Below, piece after piece: positions 35,740-44,827 of a stretch of 64,000 nt of DNA (positions are counted from its first letter, which is position 1; each line of letters opens with the position of its first letter). Origin of the DNA: Spirochaetota bacterium (lineage in GTDB: Bacteria; Spirochaetota; UBA4802; UBA5368); NCBI GenBank assembly GCA_004297825.1, contig SCSX01000047.1:48632-112631 (forward strand), in the 5' to 3' direction. Made by a program: the position numbers and the translations under genes. Under the pieces are notes generated by a model that was given only the letters and a program-made list of their open reading frames with translations, made no database searches and was not told the DNA's origin.

Positions 35740-36633
35740 TTACGCGTCCCGATACTTCTCCCACCGACGCCGTTCCCTCTCGAGAACGGCGTCGAATTTC
35801 ACCGGCTCGTCGATCTTGACCACGACCGGCAACCCGCTCGCGGGATGGGTGAACGACACCTCGACCGACCATAGGAAGAGCCCCTTGCTTCTCAATACGT
35901 TCCCCGCCGTCCCGTAAAGCGCGTCGCCCAGGATAGGGAAGCCCTCATCCGCCATGTGGATTCTAAGCTGGTGCGTCCTTCCCGTATGCGGAACGAGATC
36001 CAGCAGCGACAGCCATTCGTTGCGCAGCGACGGCACGCGGCTGAGCGTACAATATTCCGTCAATGCCTCGCGTCCCTCCAGTAGCCTGTCGATACTTCCC
36101 CTTTCCGGGGTTCTCCCCATGACGATCGCGCGGTAGCGTTTTGTTATTTCGCGTTTTTCGAATTGATGCCCCAGCGCCACGAGCGCCCGCGAGGTTTTCG
36201 CGATGAGGAGCAGACCGCCGGTGGAGGCGTCCAGCCGGTGGACCGGGCGGGGGCGGCGCAGCGCGCCGGCCGCCGCAGAAGGCTTGAGGTTACCGGGGAG
36301 GGCGTTCTCCACGGACTTGAACCTGTTGCCGTTGACCGCGATACCGGCGGGCTTGTTGATCACCGCGAGGTGATCGTCTTCATGCACCACATCCAGCGGA
36401 AAGCGGTATATCCTGGAAATTATCGTATCGGATTCGACGAGCTCGATCCTTTGGCCGGGTTGTATCCATGCGCCGGTTCCCGATTCGTTTCCGTCGATAC
36501 GTATGTCCCCGCGCTTTATCGCGTTCTTTATACCCTTGCGCGAGGGAATGGTCCGGATTATTTCGCACGCATAATCGCTGAACCGCCTCCCGCCTGCCCC
36601 CTCCGGGACGATATGTGATTCAAGTATGTTCAT
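35740..36633 (-). CDS. RluA-family pseudouridine synthase
   Basis: 297 residues. N-terminal S4 RNA-binding domain (about 14-75) and the catalytic motif RPVHRLDASTGGLLLIAK with the essential D135. RluA-type enzymes isomerise uridine in 23S rRNA or tRNA. The C-terminal half has the usual LLDLVPHTGRTHQLRIHM. Which RluA subgroup it belongs to cannot be decided here. The gene faces away from the HD-GYP gene and is followed after ~45 bp by a broken MFS gene. Confidence 0.9.
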   Translation of the reverse strand: MNILESHIVPEGAGGRRFSDYACEIIRTIPSRKGIKNAIKRGDIRIDGNESGTGAWIQPGQRIELVESDTIISRIYRFPLDVVHEDDHLAVINKPAGIAVNGNRFKSVENALPGNLKPSAAAGALRRPRPVHRLDASTGGLLLIAKTSRALVALGHQFEKREITKRYRAIVMGRTPERGSIDRLLEGREALTEYCTLSRVPSLRNEWLSLLDLVPHTGRTHQLRIHMADEGFPILGDALYGTAGNVLRSKGLFLWSVEVSFTHPASGLPVVVKIDEPVKFDAVLERERRRWEKYRDA

Positions 36634-36677
36634 GCTTTCATCAATTAAAGCGCGGCCGGCGCTGCGTCACTACAATT

Positions 36678-37930
36678 TCATTCGAGCTCGATCGCGACCT
36701 TTTCGGCGCGCGCGGCGTCGCCCTCGTAATAAAAGGAGCCGATGAAAAAGAGTACCGCGGCCAGGATCGAGAACGCGGGAAGCACGGAAAGCGCCGTGAT
36801 GATATCGTAGCGGTCCGATACCGCGCCCACGAACACCGGCCCCAGGGCGCTTCCCAGGACGTGCTGGACGATCACGTTGATGCTGAGCGACATCGCCCTG
36901 AGACCGGGATGGACGACGTCCTGCGTCACGGCGACCGCGGACGGAACGAAGGCGACGGCGGTTATTCCCACCATGAGAAGCGTGATATACTGCGCCGTTC
37001 CCTCGAAAAAGGCAAAGGCTGAAAAAAGTATCACCGCCGTCAGCACGCTCGTTATCGCGGGTACGAGCATTCGCGCCGCGGGGCGCCCAGGATCGCGAGA
37101 AACATGATGAGCCCGCTTTTGGTTCCCGCCTGGCTCATGGGGATTCCCTCGGTGCGCTGGAAATACGAGGGGAGCCAGCTCATCATGGACGTCGTCACGA
37201 ATACGCTCGCGGCGAACCCGAAATTGGTGAAGATGAGCGATTTGCTCCTCATGAAATGCGCGGCGATCTCGCCGGGGCGCATCCTCGCGCGAACGGCGGT
37301 ATCGGACCCCGTGCCCCTGGTCGTTACGAGCTCGATCGTTTTATAGTCCCTGACGCGAAAAAACAAAAGCGCGACGAACATGCCGGGGACGGCGACCAGT
37401 CCCAGGGCGTGGCGCCAGCCGAAGTGCTCGGCGATGATGCCGCCTAACGCGATTCCCAGCGCGCCTCCCAGGGGGATCGATGCGTTCCAGAGACCCAGGA
37501 CGCGCGCGCGCTTTTCCAGCGGAAAGAGCGCGGATATCATGGCGGTCCCGCCGGCCGCGTACCCGGCCTCGCCGATCCCGATCGCGGTGCGCGCCGCGAA
37601 GAGCTGGCCAAAGTTGCGGCCCAGGGCGCAGGCGGCCGTCGCCAGGCTCCACAGGAGCGCCATGATTCCTATGGTTTTTTTCCTGCTCCACCGGTCTATC
37701 AGGATGGACACGGGGAAGGTGAACAGGAGTATCGACCAGTAGACGGCGGAGACGAGCAGCCCGCAGCTCGCGTCGCTTATTCCCCATTCGGCCTTGATGA
37801 AGGGAAAGAGCGAAACGATGATCAGCCTGTCGATGTAATCGAACATGTATAGCAGAAACAGCAGCGTGAACACGTAGTACGAGTATCCCGGGGAAGGGTT
37901 TGCGCCCGCAACGGTGCCGGATTGTGCCAT
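36678..37930 (-). pseudogene. MFS transporter, disrupted by a deletion and frameshift
   Basis: The start is ATG 37930 behind AAGGGAG. The first ~290 residues are a good N-terminal MFS half and more (DYIDRLIIVSLFPFIKAEWG, ARTAIGIGEAGYAAGG, GWRHALG). At about 37080-37085 the frame is lost (LAILGAPRRECSYPR, stop); an overlapping frame then continues with MLVPAITSVL and helices to 36678. About 15-20 residues of the usual cytoplasmic loop between helices 8 and 9 are missing at the join, so this is more than a single-base error. Close homologues are multidrug or organic-acid transporters. Confidence 0.75.
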
Positions 37931-38177
37931 CGATTTCTCCCTTGCCCGGAATGCGGGGCGTAAAGAATTATTGTCCGATACGACTACGCGCACATCGTAC
38001 CCGGTATATAATTAAAATGAAATCCCTTTTTTCATGATGCATCCGGAGAATCCGCTTATTGGCTTGACGATTCACGTCCTTGAACGACAGTAATTCATCC
38101 GTGTCCGATACGATTACGGGGGCGTACGACGCCTGCGCCCCGGCAGGTGCGGGCATGGGAAATGCGGGGAGGTGAAT

Positions 38178-39266
38178 ATGAACGGCAGGGAACGCATAAT
38201 CGCCGCGCTCGAAATCCGCGAGGCGGACAGGGTGCCGCTCTACATCCACGGGATCAACGAGGGACCCATCATAGGCATCGGCAGGCACATCACCAACGGC
38301 CTCCCCGAACCCATGGAATTCCAGCAGATGCAGCCGGCCGAAAAGATGAAGCTCCTCGACACGCTGTTCCTCATCCATGAGCATTACGAGGTCGACGGCT
38401 TCACCGCGTTCGAGATCGGGGACACCCAGGCTGTCGATGAACAACATGTGCGCGACGATTTCGGCGTCGTGTACGTGCGCAGCGCGCACGGCATCCCCGT
38501 TCCGCGCGGTTACCCCGTAAAGGAGAGGGCCGACCTCGCCGGGTACCGTCCGCCGGTTCCGAAAAAGGAGCATCTCGCGCTCCTTGAGCTCGCAAAGGCC
38601 CGTTTCGGCGACGCGAAGGCGCTCTTCTGGATGATGCGCGGAAGCTTCGTCAAGTCGTGGCGGCTCGCCGGGATGGAAAACCTCATGATCAAGATGTTCG
38701 ACGACCCCGGGTTCGTCCACGAGATCGCGAAGATGGTGCTGGACTACAACCTTGCCCAGCTCGAGCTTGTGGCCGCGGCCGGCGCCCACGTGTTGATCGT
38801 CGAGGACGACATAGCGGACAAAAGCTCCACGCTCATATCGCCGGCGCACTTCGTGGAATTCGTCAACCCGTACAACAGGAAGCTCGTCGAGGCGGCGCAC
38901 GCGAAGGGGATGAAGGTCGTGCGACACAGCGACGGGAACCTCTGGCCCATCATGGATATACTCATCGACACGGGCTACGACGGTCTGAACCCACTGGAGC
39001 CGCAGGCGGGGATGGATCTCAAGAAGGTGAAGGACTATTGCGGCGACCGGCTGTGTCTCATCGGGAACATAGACTGTGTGGACCTTCTCCCCGGCGGCAC
39101 CGTCGCCCAGGTCGATGAAGCGGTACGTCGGGCCATCCTCGACGCGGCCGCGGGCGGGGGGCTCATTATCAGCGACTCGAATTCGCTCCATCCCGGGGTG
39201 AACCCGGAAAACTGCATCGCCATGTTCCAGGCCGTGAAAAAGTATGGGGTATACGGCGGCTCATGA
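38178..39266 (+). CDS. URO-D-type (corrinoid) methyltransferase
   Basis: 362 residues from ATG 38178, five bases after GGAGG. It is a uroporphyrinogen-decarboxylase-fold protein of the MtaA/MtbA kind: NGRERIIAALE at the N-terminus, HVLIVEDDIADKSSTLISP in the centre, then HSDGNLWPIMDILID, LNPLEPQAGMDLKKVK and SDSNSLHPGVNPEN. In this group a zinc held by conserved His/Cys/Glu residues activates the methyl acceptor. A true heme-pathway HemE is unlikely because its diagnostic N-terminal arginine motif is not seen. A decayed fragment of a closely related gene lies at 55905. Confidence 0.8.
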   Translation: MNGRERIIAALEIREADRVPLYIHGINEGPIIGIGRHITNGLPEPMEFQQMQPAEKMKLLDTLFLIHEHYEVDGFTAFEIGDTQAVDEQHVRDDFGVVYVRSAHGIPVPRGYPVKERADLAGYRPPVPKKEHLALLELAKARFGDAKALFWMMRGSFVKSWRLAGMENLMIKMFDDPGFVHEIAKMVLDYNLAQLELVAAAGAHVLIVEDDIADKSSTLISPAHFVEFVNPYNRKLVEAAHAKGMKVVRHSDGNLWPIMDILIDTGYDGLNPLEPQAGMDLKKVKDYCGDRLCLIGNIDCVDLLPGGTVAQVDEAVRRAILDAAAGGGLIISDSNSLHPGVNPENCIAMFQAVKKYGVYGGS

Positions 39267-39514
39267 TCCGGGACGGGGAGGACGCCCCGGGAAGGGAAGA
39301 ACGATTTCGCGGCGGTAACCTGGAAAACGGGATACGAAATCAGAAAAGCTTCCGCGCGTACCTTCCGGCCTTAAAAATGCTCGATGGCTTCCCGATCGAG
39401 CGCTACAATGCGCCCAGGGCTTACGTGCCGATGGTGTCAGCGTTTACAACGAGGTAGTAATGAATTACAGGGTGCATGTCCAGGCAGGAGTATCCGGACG
39501 CAAAGGGTTCTTCC

Positions 39515-39543
39515 TTGACAAAAAGGGGGTAGTATACTGGATA
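39515..39543 (+). promoter_or_regulatory. Promoter of the membrane-anchored AraC gene
   Basis: TTGACA (39515-39520) and TGGATA (39538-39543) are spaced by 17 bp, 42 bp before the first AraC gene. The rest of the 318-bp gap between 39267 and 39584 shows no gene; it ends the methyltransferase gene and carries the string GCTTCCGCGCGTACC near 39348, repeated at about 56032. Confidence 0.5.
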
Positions 39544-39584
39544 GTTGAGCAGGGCTTAATTTACGGGGCTTTTCAGAAAAAGGC

Positions 39585-40748
39585 ATGACGATGCGATTCT
39601 TGCGAATCGAAAGGTGGGTGTTACTACCCCTGGTAATTCTGTTATTCCTTTCCTTTATTTCCAGCATCATCTACATATTAACCGCCGATGCGCGGTCCGA
39701 TGATGCGCTCGGACAGAAAGCGGAGCGCATCGCCGAAATCATTATGACCTCCGGTACCGATAATCTTTCAAGCTACGACGTGCCCGCGCTTAAAAAAAGC
39801 ATGGAATCCCTGTTCTCGAACCGCGATATCTCCTCGCTCAAGATACTGGATAATTCCGCGATCGAATTGGTTAATCTATCACGCCCCGAAAAGGGGACGC
39901 GGGAAACGGTGATCACCAGGAAAATCCTGAAGGGCGGGCAGCAAATGGGCACGCTTTCGCTCATCCTGACTAATTATTCCATGTGGGAGGGGACGGACCG
40001 GCTCGCCGATCTCATAATCGATTCGAACCTCGATAATATCTGGGATTACAATATGGAAGCCCTGACCAACAGTATTGAAACCTTTTTGAAGGATAAAAGC
40101 ATTGAAAAGATAACCCTCAGGGAACCCAGCGGGCATGTGCTGTTTGAGCGCGACAGGTTTACGATCGGAAGCGAGAAGTTGCGGGTATTCAAGTATATGC
40201 GGCGCGAAGGCAAAGCCCTGGGCACCATCGAAATCATTTTTACCAACTATACTTACGAGATGTCAAGGAGGGAGCACTTGGCCGTCATGGCCGCGGTTTC
40301 CGTTGTGCTCGGAGTGCTCATGACATTCGCTTTTGCAGTGATGAGCGGAAAAATAGGTTCTGTTCGCATGAGTGAATCAGAAGGCGAGACCGCGCCTTCA
40401 CATGCGCCTTGGTCGGTTTCCGCCTCCACCGAGGATAAGCTTAATAAGGCCATCGATTATATTAATGCTAACTTTAATCGTGAAATCTCGCGCGAGGGAC
40501 TTGCCTCCATGCTTGAGATCAACCCGGACAACTTGGGAAGGTATTTCAAGCTTTATACCGGTGAAAAGCTAAGTGATTTCGTGACCAAGCTGCGTGTCGA
40601 TGCAGCGGCGCACATGCTGGCGGAAACCGACGCCACAATACTCAATATCGCGTTCGAAGCCGGGTTCGAGAATATCAGCACTTTTAACCGTGCATTCTGG
40701 AAGGTCAAATCCGTAACCCCGTCCGAATATCGCAAGCGGCACCGTTGA
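39585..40748 (+). CDS. Membrane-anchored AraC-family regulator with periplasmic sensor, copy 1
   Basis: 387 residues. TM1 (about 11-33) and TM2 (232-253) enclose a periplasmic region of two related modules (46-130 and 140-222), each running from an L/IxxYDxxAL or IWDYNMEAL helix to a strand ending LILTN or IIFTN. The cytoplasmic end is an AraC DNA-binding domain (284-385) with LASMLEINPDNLGRYFKLY and AFEAGFENISTFNRAFWK. The architecture couples an extracellular signal to transcription in one protein. It probably controls the adjacent GH3, porin, transporter and kinase genes. The sensor resembles CHASE8-like periplasmic domains (inference). Confidence 0.85.
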   Translation: MTMRFLRIERWVLLPLVILLFLSFISSIIYILTADARSDDALGQKAERIAEIIMTSGTDNLSSYDVPALKKSMESLFSNRDISSLKILDNSAIELVNLSRPEKGTRETVITRKILKGGQQMGTLSLILTNYSMWEGTDRLADLIIDSNLDNIWDYNMEALTNSIETFLKDKSIEKITLREPSGHVLFERDRFTIGSEKLRVFKYMRREGKALGTIEIIFTNYTYEMSRREHLAVMAAVSVVLGVLMTFAFAVMSGKIGSVRMSESEGETAPSHAPWSVSASTEDKLNKAIDYINANFNREISREGLASMLEINPDNLGRYFKLYTGEKLSDFVTKLRVDAAAHMLAETDATILNIAFEAGFENISTFNRAFWKVKSVTPSEYRKRHR

Positions 40749-40921
40749 TATACTCCTCGCAATTGCTGATATCAAGAACCGCACATAAGCTATATCTGAT
40801 GTATCAATCATTTATGAGACAGTCCGCGTAAACGAAGCCATAAATATCCCCAGTCGATTAAGATTCCGTATTGTATGGAGCGAAGCGGATCATCCTATTG
40901 AGCGGGAGATATGGCGCCGAT

Positions 40922-42175
40922 ATGCGGGGTATCGCAAGCAATGGCCTTGTCAGTTTTTCCGAATCCCTTTGTATAAATGGACTACCGAGGCTCCTGCCGC
41001 GGGTGGAAATCCGTCTGAGGATACTCTTGCTTGCCTCACTTTTCTCGGCTTTCGTGGTCAGTAGCGTGATGTTGCTTTCGCTCGATCCCCAGAGAATGCC
41101 GGTTCCCGGTTGGAAAACGGAGCGCCTGGCCGAGCTCATCGTCTCAGCCTGTGCCGATAACCTCGCACACTACGACATGCCTTCCCTAACGAGGAGCATG
41201 GAGTCTTTCTTTGCGAACAGGGATATCGTCTCGATGCGTGTTACTGACAGCGCCGGGAACAAGGTAGTCAGCCTCGCGCGGCCGATGGGTCGCATGGAGA
41301 AATTGCCTGTGACGAGAAGCATCGAAAAAAACGGGCAGATACTTGGCACGCTCTCGCTCATTCTCACTAATTTCGAGGAGCGAGAGCTCGCACACAGGAT
41401 ATCCGGCCTCATCGTAGAAGCAAATATGGAGAACATATGGGATTATAACATTGAAGCGCTGAATAACAGTATTGAATCCTTCCTAAAAGGCGACAACATC
41501 CGGAGAATCGTCATCAGGGAAACGAGCGGGTTCGTGCTTCTCGATCGGGAGCAGGGAGCGCGGGATGTCGCCACGCTTACCGTGAAAAAAGACATTCGAC
41601 GCGAAGGCTGGATTATCGGCACAATTGAGATCGACTTTTTTAGCTTTAAGTCCGATGCGTCGGTTTCCATGATTAGCGGAAACGCCCGTCCCGTCGTGAT
41701 GGCGGCGCTTACTGTCGCGCTTGCCGTCTGCATGACTATTGCGTTCATATTTCTGAAAAAAAGTGGCGAAGCGGCTCCTTCTTCACTCGCCGACCTTGAC
41801 GGATCCCGCGCTTCTCCCACGACACACTGGACGGTGTCGTCTTCCATCGAAGAGAAGCTTAATAAGGCTGTCGAATATATAGAGAATAACTATAACCGCA
41901 CAATCTCCCGCGAGGGGCTTGCCGTCATGCTGGAGCTTAATGCCGATAACCTGGGTCGCTACTTCAAACTTTATATGGGCGAGAAGATCAATGATCGCGT
42001 CAATAGGCTGCGCGTTGATGAAGCAGGGCGTAAGCTCGCCTCCACCAAAGACACTATCGTGAGCATTGCCTTCGACGTTGGGTTCGAGAATATCTGCACC
42101 TTTAACCGCGCGTTTTGGAAAATCATGGGCGTGACCCCGACTGAATACCGAAAGAAGACGCTTCATGGTGGTTGA
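40922..42175 (+). CDS. Membrane-anchored AraC-family regulator with periplasmic sensor, copy 2
   Basis: 417 residues from ATG 40922. The start is uncertain: a TTG at 40871 and a GTG at 41003 are also in frame. TM1 about 32-53, TM2 about 255-278. The sensor again has two modules (LAHYDMPSLTRSMESFFANR and NIWDYNIEALNNSIESFLKG), and the AraC domain has NRTISREGLAVMLELNADNL and AFDVGFENICTFNRAFWK. It is a tandem paralogue of the preceding gene, about half identical by eye, with different residues in the sensor pocket, so the pair may respond to different ligands or form heterodimers. Confidence 0.82.
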   Translation: MRGIASNGLVSFSESLCINGLPRLLPRVEIRLRILLLASLFSAFVVSSVMLLSLDPQRMPVPGWKTERLAELIVSACADNLAHYDMPSLTRSMESFFANRDIVSMRVTDSAGNKVVSLARPMGRMEKLPVTRSIEKNGQILGTLSLILTNFEERELAHRISGLIVEANMENIWDYNIEALNNSIESFLKGDNIRRIVIRETSGFVLLDREQGARDVATLTVKKDIRREGWIIGTIEIDFFSFKSDASVSMISGNARPVVMAALTVALAVCMTIAFIFLKKSGEAAPSSLADLDGSRASPTTHWTVSSSIEEKLNKAVEYIENNYNRTISREGLAVMLELNADNLGRYFKLYMGEKINDRVNRLRVDEAGRKLASTKDTIVSIAFDVGFENICTFNRAFWKIMGVTPTEYRKKTLHGG

Positions 42176-42299
42176 GCGATTTCTGATACCAGTATTTTTG
42201 CATGAGCGAAAACTGATCTATCAGCAAGTTATGAGATTTAAACGGGAAAGCTGTATTAGGATGCGCACAGCGTTCGATGAAATTAGCAAGGAGGGTTAC

Positions 42300-44597
42300 A
42301 TGAAAAGGCTCTTAACGTTTTTCCTCATTGTATTCATGGTTTCAGTCTTTATTTTCCCGGGATGCTCAAAGTCGTCAAATGACGACAAGAAAGGCTCCAT
42401 CGAGCAGCCTGTCATCCAGGTCGGCGATGGAAGCAGCAAGACGATCATCACGGTCGACGGCTTGCAGTTCAAGGACCTCAGCGGCGACGGTTTGCTTGAT
42501 CCCTACGAGGACTGGCGGCTTTCGGCCGAGGAGCGGGCGGCGGACCTTCTTTCGAAGATGTCGGCTCAGCAGAAAATCGGGCTTATGAGCGAAACCTCAT
42601 ATTTAAGCACCATTGCCGACGACGGTTCGTATAACGCGACGGCCCAGGCTAATATCGTGACCGGCCATGTCCGTCAGGGCCTTGTTCGCCTGTCTTCTGT
42701 AGACAGCGATAATAACGCGGGCATGCCCAAGGCGCAGATCCTGGCGGTTTTTCTCAATAATATCCAGACGCTGTGCGAAACACAGTCGTTGGGGATTCCT
42801 TTCATCATCACCACCGATCCGTCACACGGCATCGACGGTTCGACCAACACGTCCACAATGTTGTCGATGTGGCCTATGCCGCTTGGACTTGGCGCCATCA
42901 ATGACACGGCCCTCACTAAGGCGTTTGGCGCGGTGGTCCGGAAGGAGTTTATGGCCATGGGTCTGCGTTGGGAGCTTGGTCCCATGTGCGATGTCGCGTC
43001 CGAGCCTCGGTGGCAAAGGGTGCAGAACACCTTTGGAGAGGTCGTCGATGACGTTACGGCTCATTCTGTGGCGATTATCAAGGGCTTCCAGGCAACGGAC
43101 GAGGGCGGCCTCAAGAAGGGGATCGCCGCCACCATGAAGCACTTCCCCGGCGCCGGTCCGGACGAAGATGGAATGGACAGCCACTCGACTTCCGGCAGAA
43201 CCAATGTTTTTCCCGGCAATAACTTTGCGGCACACCTGGAGTCTTTTCAGGCGGCAATCGATGCCGGTGTCGCATGCGTAATGCCCTGCTACAGCATCTT
43301 CAGGGATAATCCCTGGGGAACCGCCGGCCTAACGGACTATGCAACGCATCCGTTTGCGTCGAGCTACTGTCCCGGCATTATTACCGGGTTGTTAAAGAAC
43401 GCGATGGGCTTTGACGGCATGGTAACCTCGGACTGGGGGGTTATCGGTTCCAAATATTGGGGTCTCGACCAGTTGAGCACAGTCCCCACCGAGTCGGAGC
43501 GTATCAAGCTCTTCCTTGACGCGGGATGCCATCAGTTGGGACAGGATTCATATACGAAGGTGTTAACCGCGTATACCGCCGGGGTAATTACCGATAGCGA
43601 TCTCGACAAGGCCGCGCAAAAGATACTTGAATTGTCTTTCGCCGTGGGTATTTTCGAGAATCCCTACGTCGATTCCGATGCCGCGGCGACTATCGTCAGG
43701 TCGGAGGAAAACGCGACCGCCGGTTTCAAGGCACAGAAAAAGGCCATCGTGATCCTGCGCAACAAGGAGCATAGCCTTGCGAGCGGCGGGGACAAGTATC
43801 TTCCTATCAGCGGTTCACGCAAGAACTCTTCCAATGAGTATATCTGCGATACCAATGGAAATGATCAGGTTGAGGTTTGGTACGACGGTATCGCCGACGG
43901 TCTCACCCTGACCGGAAGCGATGTCATGTCCAATTTCCTGGGCGCATACGATTACGCTTCGTCGGGCACCGCGAGCTCGATCCCGGTCGTTGCCGCGGAT
44001 TCTCTCGCGACGGCTGATATCGCGGTGATCAGGATAACGGCTCGTCCCGGCATATATATGGGTCTTGATGCCGGCATTCCGCTTTCCTTCGACAAGGTTT
44101 TTTCCGGCACTGCAACCGATTCGACCCTTGCGATAGGACAGGCAGCCAGGAACAAGATTATCGACGCCCTCCGTGTCCGTGACGGTTATACGGATTCTGC
44201 CGGAATCGCGGTCGCCGCGAGCAATTCGAACTTAAAGATCGTGGTCGTCATGTACATGACCCGGCCCGGCATTGTTGAGCCGTTCGTCAAGGGCCTCACC
44301 ACGCTTGATGAAACGCTTGGCACGGCCGGAAGCTATCCGACTGTTTCCGACAGCGCGAACATCCGGTCCGACGGCCTGGGTGGTGTTGATGGACTTCTTG
44401 TCGACTTTGGCGCCATAGATCGGGCGGTACTGGACGTAGTCTTTAATACGAACCAGATCAGCGGCTATGCATACGGCACGGCGAAGCTTCCCATGGAGAT
44501 TCCCTCATCGGATGGCGCCGTCAACGCGCAGTACGAGGACGTGCCCAGCGACAGCGTCAATCCCACGTTCGCCGTGGGGGCGGGCATGACCTACTGA
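42300..44597 (+). CDS. GH3-family beta-glucosidase lipoprotein
   Basis: 765 residues from ATG 42300 behind AAGGAGGG. Signal peptide with lipobox FPGC (Cys22). The GH3 catalytic barrel has TTDPSHGIDG, TMKHFPGAGPDEDG (K280, H281) and GMVTSDWG with the nucleophile D378. An alpha/beta sandwich domain follows (about 470-650), then a C-terminal extension (LPMEIPSSDGAV...). GH3 enzymes of this type hydrolyse beta-linked glucosides from oligosaccharides; the exact linkage is not predictable. As a lipoprotein it is placed on a membrane, probably the outer one. It opens a three-gene GH3 group. Confidence 0.9.
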   Translation: MKRLLTFFLIVFMVSVFIFPGCSKSSNDDKKGSIEQPVIQVGDGSSKTIITVDGLQFKDLSGDGLLDPYEDWRLSAEERAADLLSKMSAQQKIGLMSETSYLSTIADDGSYNATAQANIVTGHVRQGLVRLSSVDSDNNAGMPKAQILAVFLNNIQTLCETQSLGIPFIITTDPSHGIDGSTNTSTMLSMWPMPLGLGAINDTALTKAFGAVVRKEFMAMGLRWELGPMCDVASEPRWQRVQNTFGEVVDDVTAHSVAIIKGFQATDEGGLKKGIAATMKHFPGAGPDEDGMDSHSTSGRTNVFPGNNFAAHLESFQAAIDAGVACVMPCYSIFRDNPWGTAGLTDYATHPFASSYCPGIITGLLKNAMGFDGMVTSDWGVIGSKYWGLDQLSTVPTESERIKLFLDAGCHQLGQDSYTKVLTAYTAGVITDSDLDKAAQKILELSFAVGIFENPYVDSDAAATIVRSEENATAGFKAQKKAIVILRNKEHSLASGGDKYLPISGSRKNSSNEYICDTNGNDQVEVWYDGIADGLTLTGSDVMSNFLGAYDYASSGTASSIPVVAADSLATADIAVIRITARPGIYMGLDAGIPLSFDKVFSGTATDSTLAIGQAARNKIIDALRVRDGYTDSAGIAVAASNSNLKIVVVMYMTRPGIVEPFVKGLTTLDETLGTAGSYPTVSDSANIRSDGLGGVDGLLVDFGAIDRAVLDVVFNTNQISGYAYGTAKLPMEIPSSDGAVNAQYEDVPSDSVNPTFAVGAGMTY

Positions 44598-44641
44598 TGA
44601 GAGTGAGATTTGAGATAGAGATTTAAGGTTCACGTCGGGAT

Positions 44642-44665
44642 CATGGGGGAGCGCGCTCCCCCATG
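44642..44665. promoter_or_regulatory. Perfect 24-bp palindrome between two GH3 genes
   Basis: CATGGGGGAGCG is followed directly by CGCTCCCCCATG (44642-44665), then by AAAACC. It lies 45 bp after the first GH3 gene and ~160 bp before the next. It could be a hairpin that limits read-through or stabilises the upstream mRNA, or an operator. Confidence 0.6.
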
Positions 44666-44827
44666 AAAACCCTGAAATGATTGAGGGCTTTCCCGCGGAC
44701 GATACCGGTCGGCGTATCGCGCACGGGAAAATCTTCGGATGATTGCGAAGATGAGAGGGCGTTATGCCCCTTTCGGCGGGCGAGCAAAGAGGGATGGTGC
44801 ATCCAGGTGAAGAGAAGGAGACATTGT

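Noticed and set aside
39585..42175. Two AraC genes as one gene duplicated by assembly error
   Set aside because: The copies differ throughout, including the sensor residues and linker lengths, so they are real paralogues.
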